A DNA stretch of 64,000 nt from Intrasporangium_A sp039812505 (GCF_039812505.1 NZ_JBDIAQ010000003.1:1-64000), one strand, 5' to 3'; shown: positions 27,846 to 36,648, numbered from the stretch's first letter. Notes: generated by a model from the sequence alone, not told the origin. Made by a program: numbers and translations.

Positions 27846-27869
27846 CGGAGGGGTGGTCGGCATGACGGA
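27831..27869 (+). repeat. 20-base tandem duplication at the junction of the two ATPase genes
   Basis: GAGTGGTCGGCATGACGGA (27831-27849) is repeated at 27851-27869 with one mismatch. The upstream copy contains the first gene's stop overlapped by an ATG that now opens only a seven-codon frame (27842-27865). The downstream copy holds the start of the next gene. Confidence 0.8.
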
Positions 27870-28950
27870 CCCACTGCTGCGCGTCGAGGAGGTCGTCAAG
27901 ACCTTCCCGGTGCACTCCTCGAGCCTGTTCGCCCGCGAGCGCGTGGTGGTCCACGCGGTCGACGGGGTCAGCCTCGAGGTGATGCCCGGCGAGACGGTGG
28001 GCCTGGTCGGCGAGACCGGCTGCGGCAAGTCGACCCTGGCCCGGTGCGTGGCCCGCCTCTACCCGTTGACCAGCGGCAAGGTCTGGTTCGACGGCAGGGA
28101 CATCAGCACCCTGTCGCGCAAGGACCTGCGCCCCATCCGGCGGGACATCCAGGTCATCTTCCAGGACCCGTACGGCTCGCTGAACCCGCGCCGCCGGGTC
28201 GGCTCGATCATCGGCGACCCCTTCACGATCCACGGGATCGGGTCGCGGGCAGAGATCAAGCGCAAGGTCCAGGACCTGATGGAGCGGGTCGGGCTGAACC
28301 CGGAGCACTACAACCGCTTCCCCGCCGAGTTCTCGGGGGGACAGCGCCAACGGATCGGCGTGGCGCGGGCGCTGGCCCTGCAGCCCAAGCTGGTCATCTG
28401 CGACGAGCCGGTGTCGGCCCTGGACGTCTCGATCCAGGCCCAGATCATCAACCTGCTGATCGACCTGCAGGACGACTTCGGCCTGACCTACCTGTTCATC
28501 TCGCACGACCTGTCGGTGGTGCGGCACGTCAGCGACCGCATCGCCGTGATGTACCTCGGCAAGATCGACGAGGTCGCCCCGGCGGAGGACCTCTTCGAGA
28601 CGACCCGGCACCCCTACACCAAGGCCCTGCTGTCGGCCCTGCCCGTCCCCGACCCGGACGTGGCCGACAGCCGGCAGCGGATCGTGCTCGTCGGCGACCT
28701 GCCGTCCCCGACGAGCCCGCCGAGCGGGTGCCGCTTCCACACCCGGTGCCCGAAGGCCCAGCGCGACTGCGTCGTGACCGACCCGGTCCTGCAGCCGGTC
28801 CTCGGCGACCCCGCCACCCACCTGACGGCGTGCCTGCACCCGCTCGAGGTCGGCGAGGACCTGGCCCTGGCCCGGCCCCACATCGACGACTCGGAGATCG
28901 CCGGCGATGGCGCGACCCACGCCGGGGGCGCCACGACCGAGAGGAGCTGA
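27862..28950 (+). CDS. Peptide ABC transporter ATP-binding protein (DppF/OppF type)
   Basis: A 362-residue ATPase with Walker A GETGCGKST, the Q-loop FQDPYGSLNPRRRVG typical of OppF, the signature FSGGQRQRIGVARAL, Walker B LVICDEPVSALDVS, and a Cys-containing C-terminal extension (GCRFHTRCPKAQRDC). It forms the nucleotide-binding heterodimer with the preceding gene. ATG 27862 is chosen because the preceding in-frame GTG at 27853 lies in the duplicated 20-base unit. Confidence 0.94.
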   Translation: MTDPLLRVEEVVKTFPVHSSSLFARERVVVHAVDGVSLEVMPGETVGLVGETGCGKSTLARCVARLYPLTSGKVWFDGRDISTLSRKDLRPIRRDIQVIFQDPYGSLNPRRRVGSIIGDPFTIHGIGSRAEIKRKVQDLMERVGLNPEHYNRFPAEFSGGQRQRIGVARALALQPKLVICDEPVSALDVSIQAQIINLLIDLQDDFGLTYLFISHDLSVVRHVSDRIAVMYLGKIDEVAPAEDLFETTRHPYTKALLSALPVPDPDVADSRQRIVLVGDLPSPTSPPSGCRFHTRCPKAQRDCVVTDPVLQPVLGDPATHLTACLHPLEVGEDLALARPHIDDSEIAGDGATHAGGATTERS

Positions 28951-28956
28951 GCAACC

Positions 28957-29946
28957 ATGGCCGACTCGCAGCCCCCCGACCGGGCCCAGGGCACGACGGA
29001 GACCGAACCGGCCCCCGCCGATGCGGGCGGCGGACCGGGACGACCGGCAGGCAAGCGGATCGAGGGCCGCAGCCCGTGGCTGCTGGCCTGGCAGCGGCTG
29101 CGCCGCGACCGGGTGGCGATGATCTCCCTCGCGGTCATCGTGCTGATCATCCTCGTCGCGGTCTTCGCCCCGGTCGCCACGCTCATCACCGGTCACCCGG
29201 TCAACACGCAGTACCGGGACACCGGGCTGACCCCGGACGGCCTGCCGGTCGGACCGTCGCGGCAGTTCTGGTTCGGCACCGACGACCTCGGCCGGGACAT
29301 CTTCGTGCGGATCGCCTACGGCGCGCGCATCTCGCTGCTGGTCGGCGTGGTCGCCACGGCCCTGACCGTCGTCATCGGCGTGGTCGTCGGGCTCGCGGCC
29401 GGGTTCCTCGGCGGCATCGTCGACACCATCCTGGCCCGGCTCGTCGACGTGATCCTGTCCGTCCCGTTCCTGCTGGTGGCGGTCGCGCTCGTGTCGATCA
29501 CCGGCCCCAGCCTGATGGTCACCATCCTGGTCATCGGCTTCTTCAGCTGGGCCTCGGTCGCCAGGATCGTGCGCGGCCAGGTCCTCTCGCTGCGCGAGCG
29601 GGAGTTCGTCGAGGCGGCCCGCTCGCTCGGCGCCACGAACTCCCGGATCATGTTCGTCGACATCCTGCCGAACGTGCTGGCCCCCGTCATCGTCTACGCG
29701 TCGCTGCTGATCCCGGTCGTCATCGTGGTGGAGGCGACACTGTCGTTCCTCGGGCTCGGGCTGCCCCCGCCCACCGCCGACTGGGGGGGCATGATCAGCA
29801 CCTCGCAGAACTACTACACCGTCGCCTGGTGGTTCGTCGTGTTCCCCGGCGCGGCGCTGCTGGTCACCACGCTCGCGTTCAACCTGTTCGGCGACGGCGT
29901 GCGGGACGCCTTCGACCCGCGCAGCGACCGGCTCTTCGCCGAGTAG
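28957..29946 (+). CDS. Peptide ABC transporter permease (DppC/OppC type)
   Basis: A 329-residue inner-membrane permease. A 40-residue hydrophilic tail (Pro/Gly/Ala-rich) precedes the first transmembrane helix (about residues 50-70), followed by FWFGTDDLGRDIFVRIAYGARISL, the OppC signature. Five further helices include the EAA loop (EFVEAARSLGATNSRIMFVDILPN) that contacts the ATPases. It forms the channel with the next gene. GAGAGGAG precedes the ATG. Confidence 0.94.
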   Translation: MADSQPPDRAQGTTETEPAPADAGGGPGRPAGKRIEGRSPWLLAWQRLRRDRVAMISLAVIVLIILVAVFAPVATLITGHPVNTQYRDTGLTPDGLPVGPSRQFWFGTDDLGRDIFVRIAYGARISLLVGVVATALTVVIGVVVGLAAGFLGGIVDTILARLVDVILSVPFLLVAVALVSITGPSLMVTILVIGFFSWASVARIVRGQVLSLREREFVEAARSLGATNSRIMFVDILPNVLAPVIVYASLLIPVVIVVEATLSFLGLGLPPPTADWGGMISTSQNYYTVAWWFVVFPGAALLVTTLAFNLFGDGVRDAFDPRSDRLFAE

Positions 29947-29955
29947 GAGCAGACG

Positions 29956-30915
29956 ATGTTGCGATTCCTCGTGCGCCGGTTCGCGCTCGGCGTGATCGTC
30001 ATGTGGCTGATCACCGTGGCCGTCTTCGCGCTGTTCTTCATCGCCCCCAACGACGTCGCGCGCACCCTGGCCGGCCGGCAGGCGACCCCGGAGGTCGTCG
30101 CCCTGATCTCCCATCGGCTGGGGCTCGACCAGCCCATCTGGAAGCAGTACCTGGACTTCGTCGGCAACGCCCTGCACGGGGACCTGGGCTTCGACTACTA
30201 CCACGGGGTGCCGGTCACCCAGATCATCGGCAACGCCCTGCCGATCACGTTGTCGGTCGTCATCCCGGGCGCGATCATCTGGCTCGTGCTCGGGGTCTTC
30301 AACGGGGTCGTCTCGTCGGTCCGGCCCCGGACGTTCGTCGACCGCGGCATGACGGTGTTCGCACTCTTCTTCTACTCGATGCCGACCTTCCTGCTCGGTC
30401 TGCTGTTCCTCTACTTCCTCTACTTCCGCCTCACCCTGGCCGGGGTGGCGATCTTCCCGGCGGGCGGGTACGTACCGCCCGGTGACGGACTGTACGACTG
30501 GTTCATCCACATGGTCCTGCCGTGGTTCACCCTCGCGCTCGTCTCGGCCGCGACGTACACCCGCCTGACCCGCGCCTCCATGCTGGACGTGCTCGGGGAG
30601 GACTACGTGCGCACGGCCCGGTCCAAGGGGATCGGCGAGCGGCGAGTCGTGCTGCGCCATGCCCTCCGGGCGGCGCTGACCCCGGTCGTTACCCAGTTCG
30701 GCATCGACGTCGGCGCGGTCCTGGGCGGGGTGGTGGTGACCGAGACGGTCTTCAGCCTGCCCGGGCTGGGCAAGACCGCCATCGACGCGATCAACCAGCA
30801 GGACCTGCCCGTCATCATCGGCATCGTGCTGTTCGCCTCGGCGGCGGTCGTCGTCGCGAACATCGTCGCCGACATCTTCTACGCCGTGCTCGACCCGCGC
30901 GTGCGGCTGCACTGA
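29956..30915 (+). CDS. Peptide ABC transporter permease (DppB/OppB type)
   Basis: A 319-residue permease with six predicted helices. The N-terminal RFLVRRFALGVIVMWLITVAVF and the periplasmic segment with LGLDQPIWKQY are typical of OppB. The EAA loop is EDYVRTARSKGIGERRVVLRHALR. It closes the operon in the order binding protein, D, F, C, B; more often B and C come before D and F. A strong hairpin follows 38 bases downstream. Confidence 0.94.
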   Translation: MLRFLVRRFALGVIVMWLITVAVFALFFIAPNDVARTLAGRQATPEVVALISHRLGLDQPIWKQYLDFVGNALHGDLGFDYYHGVPVTQIIGNALPITLSVVIPGAIIWLVLGVFNGVVSSVRPRTFVDRGMTVFALFFYSMPTFLLGLLFLYFLYFRLTLAGVAIFPAGGYVPPGDGLYDWFIHMVLPWFTLALVSAATYTRLTRASMLDVLGEDYVRTARSKGIGERRVVLRHALRAALTPVVTQFGIDVGAVLGGVVVTETVFSLPGLGKTAIDAINQQDLPVIIGIVLFASAAVVVANIVADIFYAVLDPRVRLH

Positions 30916-30953
30916 CACCTCCCCGGGCCCCAGCGGCTCGCCCCGCCCCAGCG

Positions 30954-30996
30954 GCCCGCCTGCCGCTCGGCTCGCCCCGCCGAGCGGCAGGCGGGC
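30954..30996 (+). terminator. Strong hairpin terminator of the peptide transporter operon
   Basis: GCCCGCCTGCCGCTCGGC pairs perfectly over 18 bases with its complement at 30979-30996 around a seven-base loop. No T-tract follows, as is common for high-GC actinobacterial terminators. Confidence 0.75.
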
Positions 30997-31090
30997 GACT
31001 CGAGCGCCCGCGTGCCGCATCCAGCCGCCGGCGTTTGCCACAATGACCCACGTGACCGGTTGGCCACACTCCCCCCGACCCGTTCATTGG

Positions 31091-32359
31091 ATGGCCATGA
31101 TCGACAGACCCACCTTCAAGTTGTCCCGGCGCGGGTACGAGCCCGCCGACGTCGACGAGTTCATCGAGACGCAGAACCGCACGCTCGTCGCGGCGAAGAA
31201 GGACGCCTCGGAGCGCAGTGTCGAACTGGCCCGGGTCAACGCCGCGCTGGGCGACCTGCGCACCCAGCTGGCGCAGCAGGCTCGCACGATGGTCGAGCTG
31301 AAGCGGACGGCGAGCGCGTCCTCCGCCGCGCCGCGGTACACCGAGTTCGGCGAGCGGATCGGACAGATGCTGGCCCTCGCGGAGAGCGAGGCCGCCGAGC
31401 TGCGCAGCCGGGCCCAGGCCGAGGCCGAGGCGCTGACCGACCGGGCCGGCGAGGAGGCCGCGCAGCTGCGGGCCACGACGACGGCATACGCGAGCGAGGC
31501 CCGCAACCGGGCCGACGAGGAGGCTGCCCGGGTCATCGCCCAGGCGCAGCGCGAGGCCCAGCAGGTCGTAACCGAGGCGCGGGGGGTCGCGGCCGCGCAC
31601 CGCAAGGAGGCGGCCGCCGAGTACGAGGCGCAGCGGGCCAAGGCCTCCGCGGTCACGGCCGAGCTGGAGACCAGTCTGGCCGAGCGGCGCGAGCAGGCCG
31701 CCCGGGAGTTCGAGACCCGGCGGGAGACCGAGGAGACGGCCCTGGCCCGGGTCGCGGCCCGCGCCAAGCAGCTGGCCGAGCGGTCCGAGCGCGATTCGGC
31801 CGAGGCTCGCACCCGCGCCAAGGCGCTGCTCGACCAGGCGCGCGGCGAGGCCGACGAGATCGTGTCCGAGGCACGCGACCACGCTTCCCGCGTGCGCGAG
31901 GAGAGCGACCGCGAGCTGGCCGCCGCGATGGCCCAGCGCGACAGCATCAGCGCGCAGCTGACCAACCTGCGCCAGATGCTCGCCTCCCTCGGCACCGGCA
32001 TCGTGGCCGACGCCCCGGCCGCGGCCGGACGGCCGGCCCCGCCCGTCCCCGCGAGCGCACCGGCCCAGCCCGCCCGACCCGCACAGCCCAGGCCCGCGGC
32101 TACCGCCTCGCCGGCCGGGCCCGCCGCCGCCCGAGACCAGCAGCCCCGATCCGCCCAGCCGCCCGCCGGGCCGGCCCGGGCCCAGGGACCGGTGACCGGT
32201 CCGGCCGCCGCCCGGGCGAAGGCGCCGGTGTCCGGACCGGGGGCGGCCCCAGCCGGTCGGCCCCAACCGGCCAAGGGCGACCCGGCACCCGACGCGAAGC
32301 CGGGGCCTACGCGAACCACAGCGGCCTCCCAGGACCGCACCGGGGACGCGCACCACTGA
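31091..32359 (+). CDS. DivIVA-domain coiled-coil protein (Scy/FilP-like)
   Basis: A 422-residue cytoskeletal-type protein. The N-terminal DivIVA motif FKLSRRGYEPADVDEFI is followed by about 270 residues of Ala/Glu/Arg-rich coiled coil with nearly continuous heptads (EARNRADEEAARVIAQAQRE) and a Pro/Ala-rich disordered tail (about residues 310-420). Such proteins organise polar growth or nucleoid and filament structure in actinobacteria. The start is placed at ATG 31091 or 31097, just before the DivIVA motif. An ATG at 31043 would add 16 residues with no family character. Confidence 0.85.
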   Translation: MAMIDRPTFKLSRRGYEPADVDEFIETQNRTLVAAKKDASERSVELARVNAALGDLRTQLAQQARTMVELKRTASASSAAPRYTEFGERIGQMLALAESEAAELRSRAQAEAEALTDRAGEEAAQLRATTTAYASEARNRADEEAARVIAQAQREAQQVVTEARGVAAAHRKEAAAEYEAQRAKASAVTAELETSLAERREQAAREFETRRETEETALARVAARAKQLAERSERDSAEARTRAKALLDQARGEADEIVSEARDHASRVREESDRELAAAMAQRDSISAQLTNLRQMLASLGTGIVADAPAAAGRPAPPVPASAPAQPARPAQPRPAATASPAGPAAARDQQPRSAQPPAGPARAQGPVTGPAAARAKAPVSGPGAAPAGRPQPAKGDPAPDAKPGPTRTTAASQDRTGDAHH

Positions 32360-32437
32360 GCGGACCCCGGTGGCAGCGGAGCGATTCTTGCTGTGTCGCG
32401 CCGGTGCTTCCGGTCCCGCCCGAGGTAGTTGGCCATA

Positions 32438-32452
32438 ACCGGCCGGGCCGGT
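32438..32452. terminator. Hairpin between the coiled-coil gene and vapC
   Basis: ACCGGCC-G-GGCCGGT is a seven-base inverted repeat with a one-base centre. It is placed between convergent genes and touches the vapC stop codon, so it may stop transcription both ways. Confidence 0.4.
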
Positions 32453-32898
32453 CAGCCGATGAGCCGGACGTGGCCGCGGTCGTCCGGGACGAGCGCGGCG
32501 GCCAAGGCGCGGTCGAAGGTGACCAGCACGGCGGCGTGGCGGGCCGCCAGGTCGACCAGGTGCAGGTCGGTGACCTGACGATGACCGGACAGCCCCACCA
32601 GGTCGATCCACGGCTCGGCCAGGCTGGCGTCATCGGCCAGGAAGCTGGCACGCGGGTCGGCCCGCAGACTTCGCAGCGACGCCAGCGCGGCCGTCGGGGT
32701 CGCCGCCGCCTCACCCACGACCTTCGCGTCCAGTGCCAACCGCACCAGCCCGGCCTCGGTGACCGGTGTGGTCGCGAACCCGGTGGTGCCCCCGAACCAG
32801 GCGTGCGCCAGCTGGTGATGCACGTGATCGGGATGGACCAGCGCCAGCAGCACGTTCACATCGGGTATCGCCAGCGGCTCACTCCTCGACGAGGGCAT
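32452..32898 (-). CDS. vapC: PIN-domain toxin VapC
   Basis: A 148-residue PIN ribonuclease toxin. The acidic site residues are Asp in AIPDVNVLLAL, Glu in VTEAGLVRLAL, Asp in QVTDLHLVDLA and Asp in VTFDRALAA, which together bind Mg or Mn for RNA cleavage. It overlaps vapB by 20 bases, so synthesis is coupled to the antitoxin. VapC toxins usually cut tRNA or rRNA; the target is unknown. It sits directly downstream of the proteasome gene prcA. Confidence 0.9.
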   Translation of the reverse strand: MPSSRSEPLAIPDVNVLLALVHPDHVHHQLAHAWFGGTTGFATTPVTEAGLVRLALDAKVVGEAAATPTAALASLRSLRADPRASFLADDASLAEPWIDLVGLSGHRQVTDLHLVDLAARHAAVLVTFDRALAAALVPDDRGHVRLIG

Positions 32899-33109
32899 CG
32901 GCCACCATGGCGTCGGTGATGACCTGCCCGGGCGTGCTCGGCAGCAGGACCAGCCCGGACCGCGTCTTCTGCCCGGACAGCTGCTGCTCGGCCTCCAGCC
33001 CGGCCAGGGCGAGCTCGGAGACGGCCGAGCCGAGGGTGACGCCGCTTGCTCGGGCCCGGGCCCGCGCGGCCGTCAGGACCCTGTCGTCCAGGTCGAGCGT
33101 CGTCCGCAT
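32879..33109 (-). CDS. vapB: Ribbon-helix-helix antitoxin VapB
   Basis: A 76-residue antitoxin. The N-terminal ribbon-helix-helix MRTTLDLDDRVLTAARARA binds the operator and the C-terminal half wraps VapC. ATG 33109 is chosen as it gives the usual MRTTLDL start. In-frame GTG 33130 and ATG 33127 would add seven or six residues, but they fall inside the 7-base repeats that look like the operator. Confidence 0.88.
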   Translation of the reverse strand: MRTTLDLDDRVLTAARARARASGVTLGSAVSELALAGLEAEQQLSGQKTRSGLVLLPSTPGQVITDAMVADALVEE

Positions 33110-33122
33110 GCTTCCATGGAAC

Positions 33123-33143
33123 CGCATCACGCATCACGCATCA
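33123..33143. repeat. Three exact 7-base tandem repeats upstream of vapB
   Basis: CGCATCA occurs three times without gaps, starting 14 bases upstream of the vapB ATG. Reiterated short sites before an RHH antitoxin gene fit cooperative VapBC autorepression; this is inferred from position. Confidence 0.6.
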
Positions 33144-33203
33144 GATCCCCGGGCGGCGCACATCGGTCGCGCCAGTCCCGCCAAAGGGTGGGCGGCCGCG
33201 TCC

Positions 33204-33998
33204 TCAGGCGGAGCCGGCCGGTGGCTCGTCCTCGCCGGTCAGCACGTCCGGGTGGCCCGGATGCCGCTCGTCGGAGGCGGGTGTGCCGCTCGTGGGGTCG
33301 GCGGGGCTCAGCAGTCGTTCGAGCAGGGAGCCCTGGATCCGACGGAAGCTGCGCCGCCCCCGTTCGCGGTCGAGGACGGCCACCTCGAGCTGGTCCGCGG
33401 CCAGGTCGCGCCGCTCGGCCCCCTCGCTGGGCGGTGCCCCGAGGACGTCGACCGCCGTGCGCAGGGCCTCGGCGAGCGACATACCCGACTGCCAGTCGGC
33501 CGCCAGCCGCCGCTCGGCCTGCTCGCTCGCGCCGCCCATGGCCACGTACCCGTGTACGTCGGCCACCGAGCCGTCGTAGGTGAGGCGGAAGATCTGGTCG
33601 TCCTCGGGTCGGCGGCCCACCTCGGCCACGACGATCTCGATCTCGAAGGGCTTGCTCTCCTGCACGAAGATCGCCCCGAGGGTCTGCGCGTAGGTGTTGG
33701 CCAGGGCGCGGGCGGTGACGTCGGTGCGGTCGTAGGAGTAGCCGCGCACGTCGGCGTACCGGATACCCGCGACCCGCAGGCTCTCGAACTCGTTGTACCG
33801 TCCGACGGCGGCGAAGGCGATCCGGTCGTAGATCTCGGACACCTTGTGCAGCGCGCTCGACGGGTTCTCGGCGACGAAGGCGATGCCCTTGTCGTAGCCG
33901 AGGACCACGACGGACCGGCCCCGGGCGATCCCCTTGCGGGCGAAGTCGGCCCGGTCCTTCATGATCTGCTCGGGCGGGACGTAGAACGGCATGCTCAT
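33204..33998 (-). CDS. prcA: 20S proteasome alpha subunit PrcA
   Basis: A 264-residue outer-ring subunit. The N-terminal gate region (FYVPPEQIMKDRADFARKGIARG) is followed by VVVLGYDKGIAFVAENPS and the typical alpha fold, ending in an acidic disordered tail. Alpha rings gate entry and dock the ATPase Arc. It overlaps prcB by four bases (ATGA), giving equal synthesis of the two rings. In many actinobacteria pafA lies a short way downstream; here vapBC and about 12 kb intervene. Confidence 0.97.
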   Translation of the reverse strand: MSMPFYVPPEQIMKDRADFARKGIARGRSVVVLGYDKGIAFVAENPSSALHKVSEIYDRIAFAAVGRYNEFESLRVAGIRYADVRGYSYDRTDVTARALANTYAQTLGAIFVQESKPFEIEIVVAEVGRRPEDDQIFRLTYDGSVADVHGYVAMGGASEQAERRLAADWQSGMSLAEALRTAVDVLGAPPSEGAERRDLAADQLEVAVLDRERGRRSFRRIQGSLLERLLSPADPTSGTPASDERHPGHPDVLTGEDEPPAGSA

Positions 33999-34828
33999 CG
34001 CGCACCTCCCGGGTTGTCGCGCCGCGCCGCGATGACCGACTCGACGACCTGCTGCAGGACCTCGTCGGCCACGAAGCTCACCCCGGACGAGTCGACCACC
34101 GCCACGCTCGGCCAGATCTGCCGCCCCAGGTCGGGCCCGCCCGTGGCCGAGTCGTCGTCGGCGGCATCGTAGAGGGCCTCGACGGCGACCTCGACCCCCC
34201 GCTCGCTGGTCAGGCCTGGCTGCCAGAGCTTCTTCAGCGCCCCGCGGGCATACGGCGAGCCGGAGCCGATGCTGTGATGGCTGCCCTCGGTGTAGCAGCC
34301 GCCGGTCACGTCGTAGGAGTAGATGCGCCCGCTGTCGGTGTCGAGGTCGTAGCCGGCGTAGACCGGCACCACGGCCAGACCCTGTAGGGCGAGGCCGAGG
34401 TTGCCGCGGATCATCGACGCCAGCCGGTTGGCCTTGCCCTCGAGCGACATCAGGATGCCCTCGATCTTCTCGTAGTGCTCGAGCTCGACCTGGTACAGCC
34501 GGACCAGCTCGATGGCGACACCGGCCGTGCCGGCGATCCCGACGACCGAGTAGCCGTCGGCGGCGAAGACCTTCTGCATGTCGCGGTTGGCGATGAGGTT
34601 GCCCATCGTCGCGCGCCGGTCCCCGGCCATGACGACCCCGTCGGCGGTCAGCAGCGACACGATCGTCGTGGCGTGCGGCGCCTCGATGCCGGCGGTGGGC
34701 GGCAACGGCCGCCCCGAGGGCAGCAGCTCGGGCCGGTAGGAGGCGAGGAAGTCGGTGAAGGACGAGGTCCCTGCGGTCAGGTAGGCGTCATCGAGGCGCC
34801 GGGCCCGCGGCTGGGGCCGCCCGTTCAC
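33995..34828 (-). CDS. prcB: 20S proteasome beta subunit PrcB
   Basis: A 277-residue precursor of the catalytic beta subunit. A 53-residue propeptide ends at HA, before the mature N-terminal Thr54 (TTIVSLL), the active-site nucleophile exposed by autocleavage. Supporting catalytic residues are in MAGDRRATMG and the Lys in QKVFAADGY. SHHSIGSGSPYARGALK is typical. It overlaps the pup stop by four bases, so pup, prcB and prcA form one coupled operon. Confidence 0.97.
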   Translation of the reverse strand: MNGRPQPRARRLDDAYLTAGTSSFTDFLASYRPELLPSGRPLPPTAGIEAPHATTIVSLLTADGVVMAGDRRATMGNLIANRDMQKVFAADGYSVVGIAGTAGVAIELVRLYQVELEHYEKIEGILMSLEGKANRLASMIRGNLGLALQGLAVVPVYAGYDLDTDSGRIYSYDVTGGCYTEGSHHSIGSGSPYARGALKKLWQPGLTSERGVEVAVEALYDAADDDSATGGPDLGRQIWPSVAVVDSSGVSFVADEVLQQVVESVIAARRDNPGGAR

Positions 34829-35031
34829 TGGCCGCCCTTCTGGACGAAGCCGCGCACGAACTCCTCCGCGTTGGTCTCGAGGACGCCGTCGATCTCGTCC
34901 AGGACCGAGTCGATGTCGTCACCGAGGCCCTGCTTGACGTCCGCTCCGGCCGGGGCGGCGGGCGGGGTCTGCGGCACGTCGGCCGGCTCGTCCTCGCGGC
35001 GCTGGGGCCGGGCATGTTCCTGTGCGGCCAT
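34825..35031 (-). CDS. pup: Prokaryotic ubiquitin-like protein Pup
   Basis: A 68-residue intrinsically disordered tag with the C-terminal EFVRGFVQKGGQ. The ending GGQ means that Dop must deamidate it to GGE before PafA can attach it. The central acidic part (DDIDSVLDEIDGVLETNAEE) is the helix that binds the Arc coiled coil. ATG 35031 follows GGAGGT and is the conserved start (MAAQEHARPQ). It is the first gene of the pup-prcB-prcA operon. Confidence 0.97.
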   Translation of the reverse strand: MAAQEHARPQRREDEPADVPQTPPAAPAGADVKQGLGDDIDSVLDEIDGVLETNAEEFVRGFVQKGGQ

Positions 35032-35127
35032 GACTACCTCCACTGGCTGACGGCGATCCAATACCTCGACCCTAACCCGTTCGGCGGCCTGGTCGGTGCC
35101 GACCCGCGCTCACCCTGGGCGGTCGGG

Positions 35128-36648
35128 TCACTCGGGCGCAGCCAGCCCGGCCAGCAGCGAGTGCACGTCGGGGCTCTGGTCGAGCAGCTCGCCCACCTGC
35201 TCGCGGGTGCCGCGCTCGGGCTCGAGGATCGGCACCCGCTGCAGGCTGGTGTGCCCCGGCACGTCGAAGACGACCGAGTCCCAGCTCGCGGAGAAGATGT
35301 TGGGGGCGAAGCGGCGCACGCAGGTGCCCCGGAACCAGGCCCGGGTGTCCTCGGGGGGGTCGACCTGCGCGGCCTTCACCTCCTCGGACGAGACCAGCTC
35401 ACGGGTCCGGCCGCGGTCCCGCAGCCGGTGCACCAGGCCCTTCTCGGGCCGCACGTCGGCCCACTGGATGTCGATGGCCGCCAGCCGGTGGTCGTCCCAG
35501 TGCAGGCCATCGCGGGTGCGATAGCCCTGCAGCAGCTGCAGCTTGGCGACCCAGTCGATGTCGGGTGCGCACGACATGACGTCCCTGCCGAGCCGGGTCA
35601 GCACGTCCTCCCACAGCGTCATGACCTGCTCGGTGGCCTCCGGGACCGGGTCGTCGCGCCGAGCCTCGAGCCAGGCCCGGGCGGCCTCCAGATAGGACCA
35701 CTGGATGTCCAGGGCGGTCATCACGCGGCCGTCGAGCAGCTCGAGCCGCAGCGTGAGCGAGGGGTCGTGCGAAACCGCCTGCAGGGCCGCCACGGGTCGT
35801 CGGACCGACAGCGGCTCGGCGAGGTGGCCGGTCTCGATCATCCCGAGCACCAGTGAGGTCGTGCCCATCTTGAGCAGGCCCGCGACGTCGAGCTGGTTGG
35901 CGTCGCCGATGATGACGTGCAGCCTGCGGAACCGGTCGGCCACGGCATGCGGCTCGTCCCGGGTGTTGACGATGGGTCGTTTCAGGGTGGTCTCGAGACC
36001 CACCTCGGTCTCGAAGAAGTCGGCCCGCTGGGAGATCTGGAAGCCCGGCGCCTTCGAGTCGACCCCGATCCCGACCCGACCGGCACCGCAGATCACCTGG
36101 CGGGTGACGAAGAAGGGGATCAGGTACCGGACGATGTCCGGGAACGGGGTCCGGCGCGGCATCAGGTAGTTCTCGTGCGCACCGTAGGACTGGCCCTTGC
36201 CGTCGGTGTTGTTCTTGTAGAGGTTGACCAGCTGGTGGTCGGGCCGGTCGGCGAGTAGCCGCACCGACTCCAGCGCGATCGCGTCGCCGGCCCGGTCCCA
36301 GACCACCACCGCGCGGGGGGTGGTGACCTCCGGCGAGCTGTACTCGGGGTGCGCGTGGTCGACGTAGTAGCGGGCCCCGTTCGGCAGCACGACGTTGGCC
36401 AGGCTCGGGTCCTCGGAGTCGGTCAGCTGGCTCTCGTCGGCGTCGGCGCGGCTCATCTGCCAGCCCCGCGCGTCGCGCAGCGGATCCTCGAAGGCGTAGT
36501 CCCAGCTCGACTGGTTCGAGCGGATCCCGTGTGCCGCCGCGTAGACGCTGACGACCTGCCCGGACAGGAACATCGGGTTGGCCAGGGGGTCGCCCGGCAC
36601 GGAGATGCCGTACTCGGTCTCGATACCCATGATCCGCCGAACCGTCAT
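35128..36648 (-). CDS. dop: Pup deamidase/depupylase Dop
   Basis: A 506-residue PafA paralogue that deamidates the Pup C-terminal Gln and removes Pup from substrates. It has the Glu-bearing start MGIETEYG, the characteristic Dop loop after the first strand (about residues 40-80, SNQSSWDYAFEDP) and the catalytic Asp97 in YYVDHAHPEYSSPE. The start at ATG 36648 lies seven bases after TATCGT, so it is probably leaderless; an ORF extension upstream has no similarity. It lies about 96 bases upstream of pup. Confidence 0.96.
   Translation of the reverse strand: MTVRRIMGIETEYGISVPGDPLANPMFLSGQVVSVYAAAHGIRSNQSSWDYAFEDPLRDARGWQMSRADADESQLTDSEDPSLANVVLPNGARYYVDHAHPEYSSPEVTTPRAVVVWDRAGDAIALESVRLLADRPDHQLVNLYKNNTDGKGQSYGAHENYLMPRRTPFPDIVRYLIPFFVTRQVICGAGRVGIGVDSKAPGFQISQRADFFETEVGLETTLKRPIVNTRDEPHAVADRFRRLHVIIGDANQLDVAGLLKMGTTSLVLGMIETGHLAEPLSVRRPVAALQAVSHDPSLTLRLELLDGRVMTALDIQWSYLEAARAWLEARRDDPVPEATEQVMTLWEDVLTRLGRDVMSCAPDIDWVAKLQLLQGYRTRDGLHWDDHRLAAIDIQWADVRPEKGLVHRLRDRGRTRELVSSEEVKAAQVDPPEDTRAWFRGTCVRRFAPNIFSASWDSVVFDVPGHTSLQRVPILEPERGTREQVGELLDQSPDVHSLLAGLAAPE

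Noticed and set aside
27487..31041. 1184-residue minus-strand open frame across the peptide transporter genes
   Set aside because: It is the complement of well-supported ATPase and permease genes in high-GC DNA, with repetitive Arg/Gly/Asp content and no family match.
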